From NCBI GenBank assembly GCA_946902985.2, contig OX336390.1:528506861-528570860 (forward strand): a stretch of 64,000 nt of DNA. Direction: 5' to 3'. Every line of letters begins with the position of its first letter. Position 1 is the stretch's first letter. This DNA is from Meconema thalassinum. Lineage: Eukaryota; Arthropoda; Insecta; Orthoptera; Tettigoniidae. The notes under the pieces are model-generated. The model was not told the origin of the DNA, searched no databases, and saw only the letters and a program-made list of their open reading frames with translations. The position numbers were made by a program, and so were the translations under genes. Positions 12,392-22,814 of the stretch are shown piece after piece.

Positions 12392-13208
12392 GTAAGTTAT
12401 GAAAAGTTTTTATTGTAGGTGTAGAAAATCGAGGCCCCATTTCATTATATAAGCACAGCACGAGAGAGACGCATTGTTCACTGATAAAATGTTAAGTTAT
12501 TCGATCTTTTTAAAAGGCTCGTATTTATTTATTATTATTATTTTAAGGGTGTTACAGTTTCCTCTGAATAATAATAATAATAAACTAGAATGAGGTCCAC
12601 GGGAACCGTTAGGCTTACCTTTAAACAGCACTGTATAAATTACACTAACAATAATAGACCTGAATGTTTTGCAACCTACCTTCTTTGCTTGATGCCTTTA
12701 TGAGTGTCCCTTCTTCCTGTTATCTACTCCTGATGGGTTTGGTTTGGACATTATTCATTCCATTGACAAAAATAAACTATTTAAAAACACCAAGACATAG
12801 TGCGGTATTAATGTAAAGAACATTCTGAACTGAAACGTGTGAATATGCCATAATAGTAGTATTCTGATAACTGATAATTGAAAATCTGAGCATTAGAGAC
12901 AAATATAGACACTGACACAGCTGTGAGCTGCCTCAAAACAAAGCAACGAAGGGTGGAATTCAGCCAGACATGAACAGACCGAAGATTTTTGTCCGAAGCT
13001 AAAAGTGATCCCTAAAGTACTTATAATCAGAATAAGTACTTCCGCGAAGAACCATATATAGCCTATTTTCATATATCTTATTGGTCTTCTTTATTAAAAA
13101 ATTCTCCCGCCTATGGAAAGGAATGCCATGTTGGATTGTTCTGTATGTAGGCCACAGAGTTATGCACCATTAGATGAAGATTATTGCGTAGGTTTATTCA
13201 AAACAACC

Positions 13209-13500
13209 GACAGTGGTAGCTACGCTCACTAAGGCGCATCGTTAGGCCATGGAGCCAAATTCTCTGCTGACTCGATAGACGGATTGGTTCAAGCCCCTTG
13301 AAATGGTTTCCCATGGTTTCCCATATTCAACACCAGGAATATGCTGGGAAGGTACATTCTGCTAGGACGCGGCCGCTTCCTTCCACATCCTTGCCCAGTT
13401 TCATTCATCTTCATCATTCCATGTCTCATCACGACGCGCAGGTCGCCCACGGAACTCGACTAGAAACACCTGCAATCGGCCTCTCAGAAGGTAAAAAACA
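13209..13500 (+). mobile_element. SINE, family S1, diverged copy
   Basis: About 290 bp similar over its length to the S1 copies at 810-1178 and 48100-48419, including the head (tggtagctacgctcac) and the core (ccatggtttcccatattc). The B box is damaged by a deletion after gattggttcaagcccc. It lies inside the hAT element 11894-15985 and so is younger than that insertion. Confidence 0.8.
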
Positions 13501-13729
13501 AGAAGTTCCGTGAAGAACTATACAGCCTACTTTTCATGCCAATGATTATTCTACAGAATATGAACCTATCTAGAATAATGACGAAATTAAGTTGCTAATA
13601 TCGAAATTTCCAATTAGTTCGAAATACTGTATACCTGGCATAATGTATCCTAATAGAGCACTACAGTTGGCAGCCCTGATGACTGAATATATTCTTAGTT
13701 CCGTCTCTTAAGGTACTAAATACAAAATT

Positions 13730-14600
13730 TGGTTGAAGTCCAATGAATAGCATGGACGTTACATGCAGTTAAACATTGGATCTAACAGCGCGCGTAAAAT
13801 CATATTGGCAACAATGTCATGCATGTATTGGTCAGAAATAATCTGAAATAATATGATCTATTGTTGTGCCAATTTTGAATGAAATCCATTGGTTAGTATA
13901 GAAGTTACATGCATTTTAAAATTGGACCTATCAGCAGGCTTAGAATCATGTTGGCAGCACTGACGTAAATTAGTTACTCCAAATTCGTCTAGAATGCCAG
14001 GTACTATACGTGTGCAAAGTTTAGAGCTATTGACTTGCATACTTTCTGATATATTGATATTAGGGTAACAAAAATAGGGACAGCACATATTAACAGTTGG
14101 CAGCCCTGGTTGCTCCTTAGAATACGCATAGTCATATCTGTTATGGTACACATAGCACATACGAAATTTGGTTGAAATCCAAATAATAGTATGGAAGTTA
14201 CATGTATTTAAAGTTGGACCTGTCAGCAGGCTTAGAATCATGTTGGTAGCACTGACGTATATAAGTTACTCCAAATTAATATAGAATGTCAGGTACTATA
14301 CGTGTGCGTAGTTTAAAGCTGTCGGCATGCATACTTTCTGATATATTGGTATTTGGATGAAATAAATTAGGAGCATTTATTAACAGTTGGCAGCCCTGGT
14401 AGGTCTTAAGAATACGCTCAGTCATATCTGGTTATGTACACATACAACATACGAAGTTTGGTTGAATTCCACTTGATAGTGTAGAAGTTATATGCATTTA
14501 AAAATTGGACCTATCAGGAGGCTTATAATCAGTTTGGCAACACTGCCATGTTTGGCCTCCTGGAAATTAAACTGAAATATTATGATCTGTACGTGTGCCA
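13730..14600. repeat. Four degenerate repeats, ~146/290-bp spacing
   Basis: A block with a motif like gaagttacatgcatttaaa followed by a ttggacctatcagcagg-like sequence recurs at about 13755, 13900, 14193 and 14483. Spacings are roughly 146, 293 and 290 bp. The block gttggcagcactgacgta is also repeated. No coding signal is seen. This is probably internal tandem structure of the hAT element's non-coding interior. Confidence 0.7.
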
Positions 14601-14786
14601 ATTTTGAAATAGCTCCCATTTATACTTTCCAAGATATCCAACATGGAGCTCAAATTTCAATTGCGATTTTTTAGCAGTTGGTAGCACTGACATCATTTTC
14701 AAATATGGCCGTGAGATATTCAGGTATAGATCTTTACTCCTACCAAATTTTGTTTCGATTGCTGCAGCCGTTTAGGAGTTGATAGG

Positions 14787-14866
14787 GGGGGGGGGGGGAC
14801 ACACACAGAGCCAGACAGACAGACAGAAGGACAGACAGACAGACAGACAGACAGACACACATACAT
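14787..14866. repeat. Poly-G and (gaca)n simple repeat
   Basis: A run of about 14 G at 14787-14800, then imperfect (agac)n to about 14866. A second poly-G tract of more than 20 bases is at about 15847-15875 and is followed by a similar cagacaaacg sequence. These are microsatellites of the element's interior. The poly-G length may be unreliable in the assembly. Confidence 0.9.
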
Positions 14867-15993
14867 TTGCCCGATCTCATAAGTCTACTTTTTCCTCATT
14901 TTTGCAAAATGTGAAAAGTAGGCTAAAAACGTTCACTTCGATCGCATGATTAGGATACATGAAATAAAAAGTCAATTTTAAAATTTCTCACGACCTCCAT
15001 CTTGGGGTTATGAAACAATTGAATTTAATTAGATGCCAGTAGCTTTTGTATGAACCGTACCAAGTCTCACTGCGCTCGGATAATTAAATCGCGAGTCAAT
15101 TCCATTTAAATGCGTTAACTTCGTTTGGCCGCCATGTTTGTGTTGTGCTCACCATGTTATTGAAAGTCCAATAGGTGAACTTATATTAATAGCCTCTATC
15201 AGCATAAAAAATGTCAGTTTGATGCTGCAATAGATTCGTAGATATTGAGAACCATCTAAATATTTCGGATGGTTGCCATGTTGGATGAGTATATATATGT
15301 AGGCCATAAAATTATGTACCATTAGATGAAAATTATTGCGTAGGTTCATTACTCAAACTTCCACTTCGATCGCATGATTAGGACACACGAAATAAAAACT
15401 TAATTTATAATTTCCCACAGCCGCCTTCTTTAAGTTATGTAGACAATTGAACAAAATTAGATGTCAGTAGATTAGAATTTGTATAAACATTTACCGTTTC
15501 AAGTTCCACTGCGCTCGGATGGTTAAATCGCGTGAAATATCCATTAAAATGGTTCAACTTCGCTTGGCCGCCATGTTCGGTTTGTACTTAACAGGTTTTG
15601 TAAAGTCACATAGGTAAACTTGTAGTAGTACCCTTTATCACTGTACAAAATTTCAGGGTGATATATGTTACCGTTCAGGAGATAGAGGCCTAGAATGCCA
15701 GTGAAATATTTCGCATGGTCCGCATGTTGAATTGGTGAAACGTATCAAAATTTGAAAGGCACGGTCGAGGTTGGACGAGGTAGTAGTACCGAATTTCATT
15801 GAAATCGCTCCGGTCCTTTAGATTTTATTAAGAGTAGGTGTGTGTGGGGGGGGGGGGGGGGGGGGGGAGGGGGAGAGGGGCAGACAAACGTACACACATG
15901 AAAATAGGCTAAAGTATATGAACTCCTGCAGTAATAGATGTGGACCTAATGTCCCCCCCAAATTAAAATCCTGGCTACGCTACTGCTCAGTCT

Positions 15994-16990
15994 GATGATC
16001 ACCCATAAAAAATACTTGAAGGAAACTATAAGGCTGATCAGGTTGGGGGAGTAATGAGCCAATTCTATGGTATATTTGTCCCTGGACGGTAAACGTTGTT
16101 GGGTAGTCATGTGATACTACATGACCGGAAGTACCAAATGAGGTCATTTGGAAACATGAGTTATATTTTCGAACCTTAATTAAGAATTCCTTGGATTCTG
16201 CGGTTACCCCGATAAGAAGAGTTTTAAGGGGCTCAATTGGCTCGTCAGTTAAAGGGAGCCTCACTTTTCCATTAGAGCAGCACAATCCCATCGGCTCCCC
16301 TTTCCATTTTAGTGCATTACAATATCTGCATGTTTGACTCATTCTCTCTAAAGTAAGAAGACTATTGTTGTTGTAGTCAATGAATGGATTATATCTAAAA
16401 CCGATACCACTAAATGGTTCCCATGTCATTCTCATAAAGTTTTGTCTCTGTTGTTGCCTCTCCTGTAGAATAGCAGCGTTTTCCTCTTGAGGACGTGCAG
16501 TTCTATGTAAAGCCATTCTACTTGTGTTTTCTGCCACTCTCACCTGACTCTCATCAGGTGTCTCTGAGGCTCTCTGTGAGGCATGCCTGATTGTGTCAAC
16601 TGAGAGTCTAGCGTGGCGTTCATCAGGAGTCTCAGATGCCCTTTGTGATGACATTCTACTCGTGTTGGCTGTCACTCGAACCTGGCGCACATCATGTGTC
16701 TCTGAGGCTCTCTGTGAGGCATGCCTGATTGTGTCAAGTGAGTCTAGCGTGGCGTTCATCAGGAGTCTCAGATGCCCTTTGTGATGAGATGACATTCTAC
16801 TCGTGTTGGCTGCCAGTCGAACCTGGCGCACATCAGGTGTCTCTGAGGCTCTCTGTGAGGCATGCCTGATTGCGTCAGCTGACAGTCGAGCCTGTTGTTT
16901 CTGAATGGATTCCGTAGTTCGAGAAGTGCTCGCTGCCCTAGCTCTAGCTGATTTTTGTGACAAATTTTTTTTTTTCCTTTTAGGCAAACT
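15994..16990 (-). pseudogene. Helitron RepHel N-terminal region
   Basis: About 330 codons of the N-terminus of the Helitron transposase. After a basic start (PKRKKK) come four to five imperfect repeats of ~25 residues built on SQRASETPDERHARL. Then a zinc-finger-like CRYCNALKWKGEPMGLCC and the conserved block YHRIGSLLPQPDQPYSFLQ followed by FFMGDHQTE. The frame stops where the hAT element begins. The first codon of the frame is TTG. A polypyrimidine-AG just upstream (minus strand, near 16990) could be a splice acceptor, or an ATG may have mutated. Role: DNA and end recognition by analogy with other Helitrons. Confidence 0.92.
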
Positions 16991-17409
16991 AAAAGAAGAA
17001 TATACACAGGGTAGGGCCTATGTTAAAAAAAGTTGACCCCATAAAAAATTGTTAAATAAGTTAGTAAATCTCCGTAAAAAAAGAATAATTTCAGTATCAT
17101 TTTGTAAAAAAGGAAATCCCTAAAATTTAATTTAAGAAATAAATCCCTACCAAACCAAATTAGAAATTAATCAAATCTATGGATTCAAAGCAACCAACCA
17201 TATAAATCGAGTAAACAATCATTAAAGATGATGTTAACAGTATCAAAGAATGTTTAAAATCAAGAAATAGAGAAGTGAAAGAACGTATTGTATGGTGTTG
17301 TCAGAGACTGACTACGTGACCAGCTGCGTGCAGTAATGGCGGACCAGTCAGTCCCTACTGTGATGCAGGATGCAGGTAGAAACACAACACAACACAATGG
17401 GAAATTTAG
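16991..17409. other. No recognised feature (AT-rich)
   Basis: AT-rich sequence upstream of the Helitron gene. I see no Helitron 5' end (TC with TATAAAAATG), no coding frame and no repeat match within the window. Confidence 0.6.
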
Positions 17410-17576
17410 CTTTCATTTAAATCATCATGTAGAATTCTTGTAAGTGGAGTATTGTGAACCTATTGTAAAGTAGCAGTAATAGACTACCAAGGATTTTTTG
17501 TAAAGGTGAACAGATGAAATGTGAAAGGAACCACAGGATAGCTTACTCTGTAATGGCCGATCGTAGCCAGTTCACC
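17410..17576 (+). repeat. Repeat family R, copy 1 (carries a possible excision footprint)
   Basis: A non-coding repeat unit containing tgtagaattcttgtaagt, attgtaaagtagcagtaa, ggtgaacagatgaaatgtg and aaggaaccacaggatagc. Related copies are at 21310-21371 plus 24187-24255, at 24258-24308, and at 27238-27325. In this copy the junction reads taaTAgacTAccaagg, where copy 3 reads taaTAccaag. This unit is followed directly by the left arm of the element 17580-21255. Confidence 0.75.
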
Positions 17577-17579
17577 TAG

Positions 17580-18206
17580 TAGTCCAGTCAATAGACGAAT
17601 TTTACCCTACATCAGATGCGGGATAGATTTTTTTATTTTTGGATGTTGTTTAGGACCATTAGGTAGTTATTAATCCAAGTTTCCGTCATCCCCCACCTCT
17701 TGCTTCGTCCGCCATCTTGAAAAACTGTCAGAAATCGGCACTTTTTTCAGTTTTTGGCCTCCAGCTCATTCCCAGTTCATTTGTTTGAAGATATGTCTAA
17801 ATAAGAAAATGTAGATTACTAAATTTCCAACAACTTTGATATGAAAGTTTTTATTGTAGGATCAAGCATATTCGAGATACGAGAAGGCGAAAAAGGGCGA
17901 AAATTGGCAATTAGGCAAATTTTTCACTTTCGCTCCACTTTCCATAGCAAAAACAAGGAGAAGACTTGATCTCAGCAAAACGTTTATTCACTGAAAGTTG
18001 TAGAGAATTTAATTTCCTTTGAAACTCATGTATAAAAAAAATAATTACGAGCATTGGGTAGGAGTGGGGGTAAATTTAAGAAAACTATAGGAAATGCGTT
18101 TTTTGTGATTCAGCCCTGGAGCGCCGTGTTGGTGAAATTTTTTCGTTTTCATTATATTACAACCATTTTCTGAACACAGCAGTGCATCTAAATAATATTT
18201 AAACCA
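17580..18206 (+). repeat. Left inverted arm of the nuclease/CXC element
   Basis: About 627 bp matching the reverse complement of 20620-21255. Landmarks are catcagatgcgggat, cgtccgccatcttgaaaa and tcagccctggagcgccgtgt. Small indels separate the arms, so they have diverged since insertion. Confidence 0.9.
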
Positions 18207-18856
18207 TTTTTTGGATAAATATGAATAGATGGGAGAGAATAAATTCGTTACACATTCATTTAAAAAAGAGACAGTCAGTCTGAAAGACTGGACTTTATAT
18301 CATTTTAAATGCTACAAATGCTGTAAAATGCTACAAAGACTCTTGACATGTTAGATGATCAAGAAACAATCAGAACGCTAGAAATTTACAAGTCATGATG
18401 GAGCTGGAGCGCGCGGTGAAAGGAGGGAGCTGGCTGGATGTCGTCACGCTCGCCGTGTCGTTGCCGTCTCGTAACTCCAGAGCTCACCAGTGAACTCAGT
18501 ATACATGCACTAAGCGATACTATGACGTCCCACAACTCAGTGCATTCTCGGTACATTTCGTGACGTCGCCGTAACGTAACGCCAGCCTCAACGTAACGAC
18601 AAAGTCGTCAAGATCATTTAAAATTATAAAAAGTTAGTGTGTATTTACAAAATATAGATTAAAATACAATGCGTTTTATATATTAATTATTTACATATTA
18701 ATTGTTAGGAAATAATGAACACACTAAAATAACAACTTTAAAATAGATGAGGTGTTGCTACTGTAACCGGAGACGTTTCGCAAGGGGGGTCGGGAGGACT
18801 GACTCTTCGTCAAGGTCTTCGTCGAATGGCATGGACGGGTCGTCGATGTTTTCCTC

Positions 18857-20464
18857 TTACTCGTCAGCGGCTATCAAGGGACGGTTGTCGCAGGACTTTC
18901 CGCCGCAGCAGAATTTGCAGAAAGTGGAGCAATGCAGACCGGTTTTTCTGCATCCACATGCTGCGGAACAGCCGGTGACACACCTGCATGATACCGTCTT
19001 CAGCAGGGTATGAGGAGCAGCATCGCTGGAGGTTGTTGTCGGAATCAAGTCCCTGCTTCCTCTTGTCCAGCCAAAGATGTTCGGGTCTTTCTTCCTTCTC
19101 ATCCAGGACATCACTTGGTGGTATACTCTCAAGGAGTGGTATCGCGCTGCATCGGAGGATGGGGGCAGCTTTTCCAGGTTCAAGTTTGTCATGGTGGCAA
19201 CAAATTTTGTGTGTCGGAGTTCAGAAAGTGATTGGTCGATTTCCCCACCATAGAGGACGACCAATATTTGCTCTCCTGCTTTGGAGATGTCCTCTAATGT
19301 GGCTTCTGGGTCCATGAAGACATCACTTATTTCCAACAATAATGGATTCCTCCGGAACAGGGAAAAAAATTTGGTTTTACCGAACCCATAAATGTTTGAC
19401 CTTGTGTCACACCCGCTGATGGCGTGGATGAGCAGCAGGTTCTCGGTGAAGTCATACATAAATGATGAGGGGGAGTTCATGACGTCAGGTGAATTGCCAC
19501 TTCCTGGTTTTTTAAGGCACACGTTGTTCGTCGTATTTGCTGTCCCAGTGAGGATGACTAATAAATCGATGTCTTCCTCCACAATAATTACAGCGACGTA
19601 CGAAGAAGCCATCGATGTTGCAGTGGTCACAATGAGCACGTCAGCATCCTCCTCAGCTTGCTTGTTCATGACGTTGGACGCTTCAGGTGTTGTTCTGAGG
19701 AGGGCAACAAATCGTTTTTTATTGCTATCATTGGACAGAAATTTGTCTTGAGGAGTTGTGTTGACTGTGGCTTCATCAGATATCACATCTGCTGAGGCGT
19801 TCAGCTTACGCCTTCTGGCTCTTCCAGCATTCTTGGTACTCATCAGAAGATTGTCTGGGTACCCGTCGAAGATGACCATCACCACTGTCCCATAATGCTG
19901 GTGGATGTACTTGATATAATCGGCACAAATTTGCCCTAAAGTCGAATTTCGGTTCCACACAACTTTGTGGAGCAGATGCCCACCATCGATGACAGTGAGG
20001 TGATTTGAGGGGAGCTCGAAATCTATGGGCAGGGGTGTGAACGCTGCATATAAAGGAGACTTTGTGCCCTTGCGCTTGCCATCCTCGTTGAACAACGACA
20101 TAGGGTACGGTGCAAGCTCATAGGAGAGGTATTCCTCAAGGTCGTCCTGGGTTGTTTTTGCTATGCACATCCTGTGATAGAATGTGAGTGGGTCCACAGC
20201 AATCTTCTTCTCCCCAACTTTCAAGATGTTCTTGTCAGCTGCTAAAGATATCACTTTGTCCTTCTTTTTGAAGGACACTTCACCGAAGGTTGTTCCCACT
20301 GTTCTTGAGAGTCCATCCATACCGACTTCCTGAGCCTTGTAGCAGTTCACCTGCTCACTTCCAACTACGCCAGAGCTGATGCTCATAATTTCCTCTGCTT
20401 CAGGGAAAGTGGGGTGTTTTGAAAACCATTCGATCAGCCGTTGTACAACTAAGTGTGACAGCAA
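18857..20464 (-). CDS. FEN1/XPG-like PIN nuclease with C-terminal TSO1-type CXC domain
   Basis: Uninterrupted frame of 535 codons. It belongs to a multicopy, functionally undescribed animal protein family that I recognise from memory. Metal-binding acidic residues typical of the FEN1/XPG fold are seen in order: VIDGG (D160), VIFDGY (D200), QAEEDADVLIV (271-275), VEEDIDLLVI (296-300) and ISGCDTRSNIYGFGKTKFF (D353, then a helix-turn-helix-like segment). A conserved block PPSSDAARYHSLRVYHQV follows, then a cysteine-rich CXC domain at 493-526 (CRCVTGC, CGCRKTGLHC, CKFCCGGKSC). A structure-specific nuclease that binds DNA through the CXC module is the inferred role. The frame opens at TTG right after a TAG that could be a splice acceptor; the first ATG gives about 509 residues (MSISSGVV). 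It is the only gene in the long-arm element, so it may be that element's mobility protein or a passenger. One change in the fourth acidic motif (VEED, where related copies have GDD) may weaken activity. Confidence 0.85.
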   Translation of the reverse strand: MLSHLVVQRLIEWFSKHPTFPEAEEIMSISSGVVGSEQVNCYKAQEVGMDGLSRTVGTTFGEVSFKKKDKVISLAADKNILKVGEKKIAVDPLTFYHRMCIAKTTQDDLEEYLSYELAPYPMSLFNEDGKRKGTKSPLYAAFTPLPIDFELPSNHLTVIDGGHLLHKVVWNRNSTLGQICADYIKYIHQHYGTVVMVIFDGYPDNLLMSTKNAGRARRRKLNASADVISDEATVNTTPQDKFLSNDSNKKRFVALLRTTPEASNVMNKQAEEDADVLIVTTATSMASSYVAVIIVEEDIDLLVILTGTANTTNNVCLKKPGSGNSPDVMNSPSSFMYDFTENLLLIHAISGCDTRSNIYGFGKTKFFSLFRRNPLLLEISDVFMDPEATLEDISKAGEQILVVLYGGEIDQSLSELRHTKFVATMTNLNLEKLPPSSDAARYHSLRVYHQVMSWMRRKKDPNIFGWTRGSRDLIPTTTSSDAAPHTLLKTVSCRCVTGCSAACGCRKTGLHCSTFCKFCCGGKSCDNRPLIAADE

Positions 20465-20619
20465 CTATGCTTTACAATTAAGTGAGAGAAACAGTTTTTG
20501 TCAATTATCTCAATTCTTACAAAAAATGACTTAGTGCCTTCTAACAATGACCGATTCAATTATATATTCATGTGTGAGAGAGTGTGAGTGTAAGTGTGTG
20601 GTTACATTTATACCAAATG

Positions 20620-21255
20620 TGGTTCAAATATTATTTAGATGCATTGCTGTGTTCAAAAAATGGTTGTAATATAATGGAAACGAAGATCTTTCACCAACAC
20701 AGCGCTCCAGGGCTGAATCACAAAAAAAGCATTTCCTCTAGTTTTCTTAAATTTAACCCCACTCCTACCCATTGCTCGTAATTATTTTTTTGATACATGA
20801 GTTTCAAAGGAAATTGAATTCTCTACAACTTTCATTCAATAAACGTTTTGCTGAGATCAAGTCTTCCCCCTGTTTTTGCGATGGAAAGTGGAGCAAAGTG
20901 AAAAATTTGCCGAATCGCCCATTTTCGCCCTTTTTTTGCCTTCTCGTATCTCGAATATGCTTGGTCCTACAATAAAAACTTTCATATCAAAGTTGTTGGA
21001 CATTTAGCAATCTACATTTTCTTATTTACACATATCTTCAAACAAATAAACTGGGAATGAGCTAGAGGCCAAACACTGAAAAAAGTGCCGATTTCTGACA
21101 GTTTTTTCAAGATGGCGGACGAAGCAAGGGGCTGGGGATGACGGAAACTTGGATTAATAACTACCTAATGGTCCTAAACAACATCAAAAAAGAAAAAACG
21201 ATCCCGCATCTGATGTAAGGTGAACCCCCTTTTTGAGCCTCTATTGACTGGACTA
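20620..21255 (-). repeat. Right inverted arm of the nuclease/CXC element
   Basis: About 636 bp, the reverse complement of the left arm. Landmarks are aacacagcgctccagggctga, ttttcaagatggcggacg and gatcccgcatctgatgtaa. Any 5' untranslated exon of the gene at 18857-20464 would have to start in or near this arm. Confidence 0.9.
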
Positions 21256-21309
21256 TAGTGGCAAGTTCAGGACCGGCAGGTACACGTGGAGGGGATAGGT
21301 TTAAATCAT

Positions 21310-21371
21310 AAATCATCACATAGAATTCTTGTAAGTGTGTTATTTTGAACTATTGTAAAGTAGCTGTAATA
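21310..21371 (+). repeat. Repeat family R, copy 2, left part
   Basis: Matches 17418-17480 (tagaattcttgtaagtgt, attgtaaagtagctgtaa). It ends at TA (21370-21371), where the SWIM-gene element begins. The rest of this copy resumes after TA at 24187-24188. Confidence 0.75.
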
Positions 21372-21765
21372 GACCTCGTGCGCATGGCGATATTTTACCT
21401 GCTGGCGCTCCTAGCGGCAACTCGCTCAGAACATCCATGTGGCGAGTGTGTGTACTGGCTTGTGCGGGAGAATCAAGTGTGATAGTGAAGAAAGCAATTT
21501 AAAGCTGAAATGTCGTGGTCCATAGAGGTTCACGTGGGCTTTCAGAAGATTCGGTGGGATACGTCGTATTTTAAAGCTTCTACGCTAAAGAAAGGCAAAC
21601 AGCTCAATGAAAGTAATCACATATTTCAGGTGAAGGAACGATTGGGAGAAGAAATATCCAGCTTCTGTTTCAGAGAAACGAGCATTAATCAACCGCCTTA
21701 TGCTGTTAAACTTAGGTAATATTTACCTTTCTTTTTGGTCCACAAATCATATGTATATTTATTAC

Positions 21766-22581
21766 TAGAGCTGGGATTTTTATGTATTATCAAGTGGCAT
21801 AATATGCACATAAATATGTAGCAAAAAGCACCAAAATATGTTGCAAAATATGTAATATCATATAATTAATATAAACTTACCATTTTGTCAGTTACAACGC
21901 ACTAAACACGCTTTATATTACATTTTGTAGCACAGTGAACAATTAAGTATTTTTCAATGTTCTTTGGAGTCATATTATATGAATATAAAATATCACACAC
22001 CTATTGAATAGAAACTTATTATTTTCATAACTCAAAGCACGTTTATTCATGAAATTTTGTAGCTCAGTGAACTATTAAGTATTTTTCGATGTTCTCTGGT
22101 CATAGAAAGGCGTTTGTCACTTAGGGTGTTCTTACATGCAGAGAAAGATCTTTCAACATCACATGATTTAACAGGAGCAAAATTTAGGAGAGGAATTTTC
22201 GCTGGAGAAATGTCCTCGGGAGGATCAACGTCATCTCCATTTAGAATTCGGCACACACTGTGAAATGTTGAGTAATCAGATTTCTCTTCAACACTTTTTG
22301 CAATTTACTCAATACACTTGCACCAGTTTCCCCATGCACAGCACGTATCATCCTATCATCCTCTCAAATACCTGTCACTCATAATTACCTTAATCCCCCT
22401 GTTGTGAGGACAGACAACAGCCCCACATTTAGTGTGAAACTTCAATTCAGCAATTTATTTCATATACAAACAGGACAACTCTGAAATATGTAATTTTATG
22501 TAATATCACTAAGAATATGTAGAATACCCACAAATATGAAAAATATGTAAAATATGTAATGACATAGATATCCCAGCTCTA
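21766..22581 (-). mobile_element. Decayed hAT element (816 bp) in the intron
   Basis: Terminal inverted repeats TAGAGCTGGGA at 21766 and reversed ending at 22581, with a perfect 8-bp target duplication, tttattac, at 21758-21765 and 22582-22589. The interior is rich in aaatatgtaa-like subterminal motifs. A minus-strand fragment at 22256-22047 reads FAPVKSCDVERSFSACKN then LSDKRLSM, the C-terminal dimerisation segment of a hAT transposase. All other transposase domains are missing. Confidence 0.93.
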
Positions 22582-22626
22582 TTTATTACCCTATTAATGC
22601 AGTCAATGGCCATGTACTTTTCTTTT

Positions 22627-22814
22627 CAAGACGGGTCAGGGAAGGGATATTGGAAAGAAATCGGTCGTGGACCTATTGAAAGGAACCGTCCCGGCATTTA
22701 CCTGGTGGTGGAAATGGGAAACCACGAAAACCATTTTCAGGATTCAAACCCACGCTCTCCCAATGCCAGCAAGGCATGAGGTGGCGCATTTGCACTCTCG
22801 GCCACCGCGGCCGG
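22627..22814 (-). mobile_element. SINE with Leu-like tRNA head and S1-type core
   Basis: On the minus strand the head reads gcggtggccgagagtgc (A-box region) and gcgtgggtttgaatcc (B box). The core ttttcgtggtttccc, shared with S1, follows, then the ccgggacggttcc block. The head differs from the S1 copies while the core is shared. It lies in the intron of the SWIM gene. Confidence 0.75.

Larger units (their letters stand above)
11894..15985. mobile_element. hAT-type DNA transposon (4.1 kb) inside the Helitron gene
   Basis: Terminal inverted repeats are CAGTGGCGTAGCCAG at 11894 and CAGTAGCGTAGCCAG on the minus strand ending at 15985. An 8-bp target duplication with one mismatch, ctcagcct at 11886-11893 and ctcagtct at 15986-15993, is diagnostic of hAT insertion. 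Removing the element restores the Helitron reading frame (HQTE then ASRRCDYIPG). The interior keeps only a possible 5' exon of a transposase at 12309-12391, plus a SINE and degenerate repeats, so it is non-autonomous. Confidence 0.9.
17580..21255. mobile_element. 3.7-kb element with ~630-bp inverted arms and a nuclease/CXC gene
   Basis: Long inverted repeats at 17580-18206 and 20620-21255 match over almost their whole length; both outer ends read TAGTCCAGTCAATAGA. The sequence tag flanks both ends (17577-17579, 21256-21258) and may be a 3-bp target duplication, but the exact ends are uncertain by a few bases. Between the arms lies a single long minus-strand frame (18857-20464). No classical DDE transposase is visible. 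The superfamily is not recognised. Confidence 0.8.

Noticed and set aside
18857..20464. Ordinary single-copy host nuclease gene
   Set aside because: The frame sits alone between long inverted arms inside a transposon nest and belongs to a family I recall as highly multicopy; host function cannot be excluded but is not supported here.
17573..21262. CACTA (EnSpm) classification of the long-arm element
   Set aside because: The right end can be read CACTATAG, but the left end reads CACCTAGTAG, the bases outside do not form a matching 3-bp duplication, and no CACTA transposase is present.
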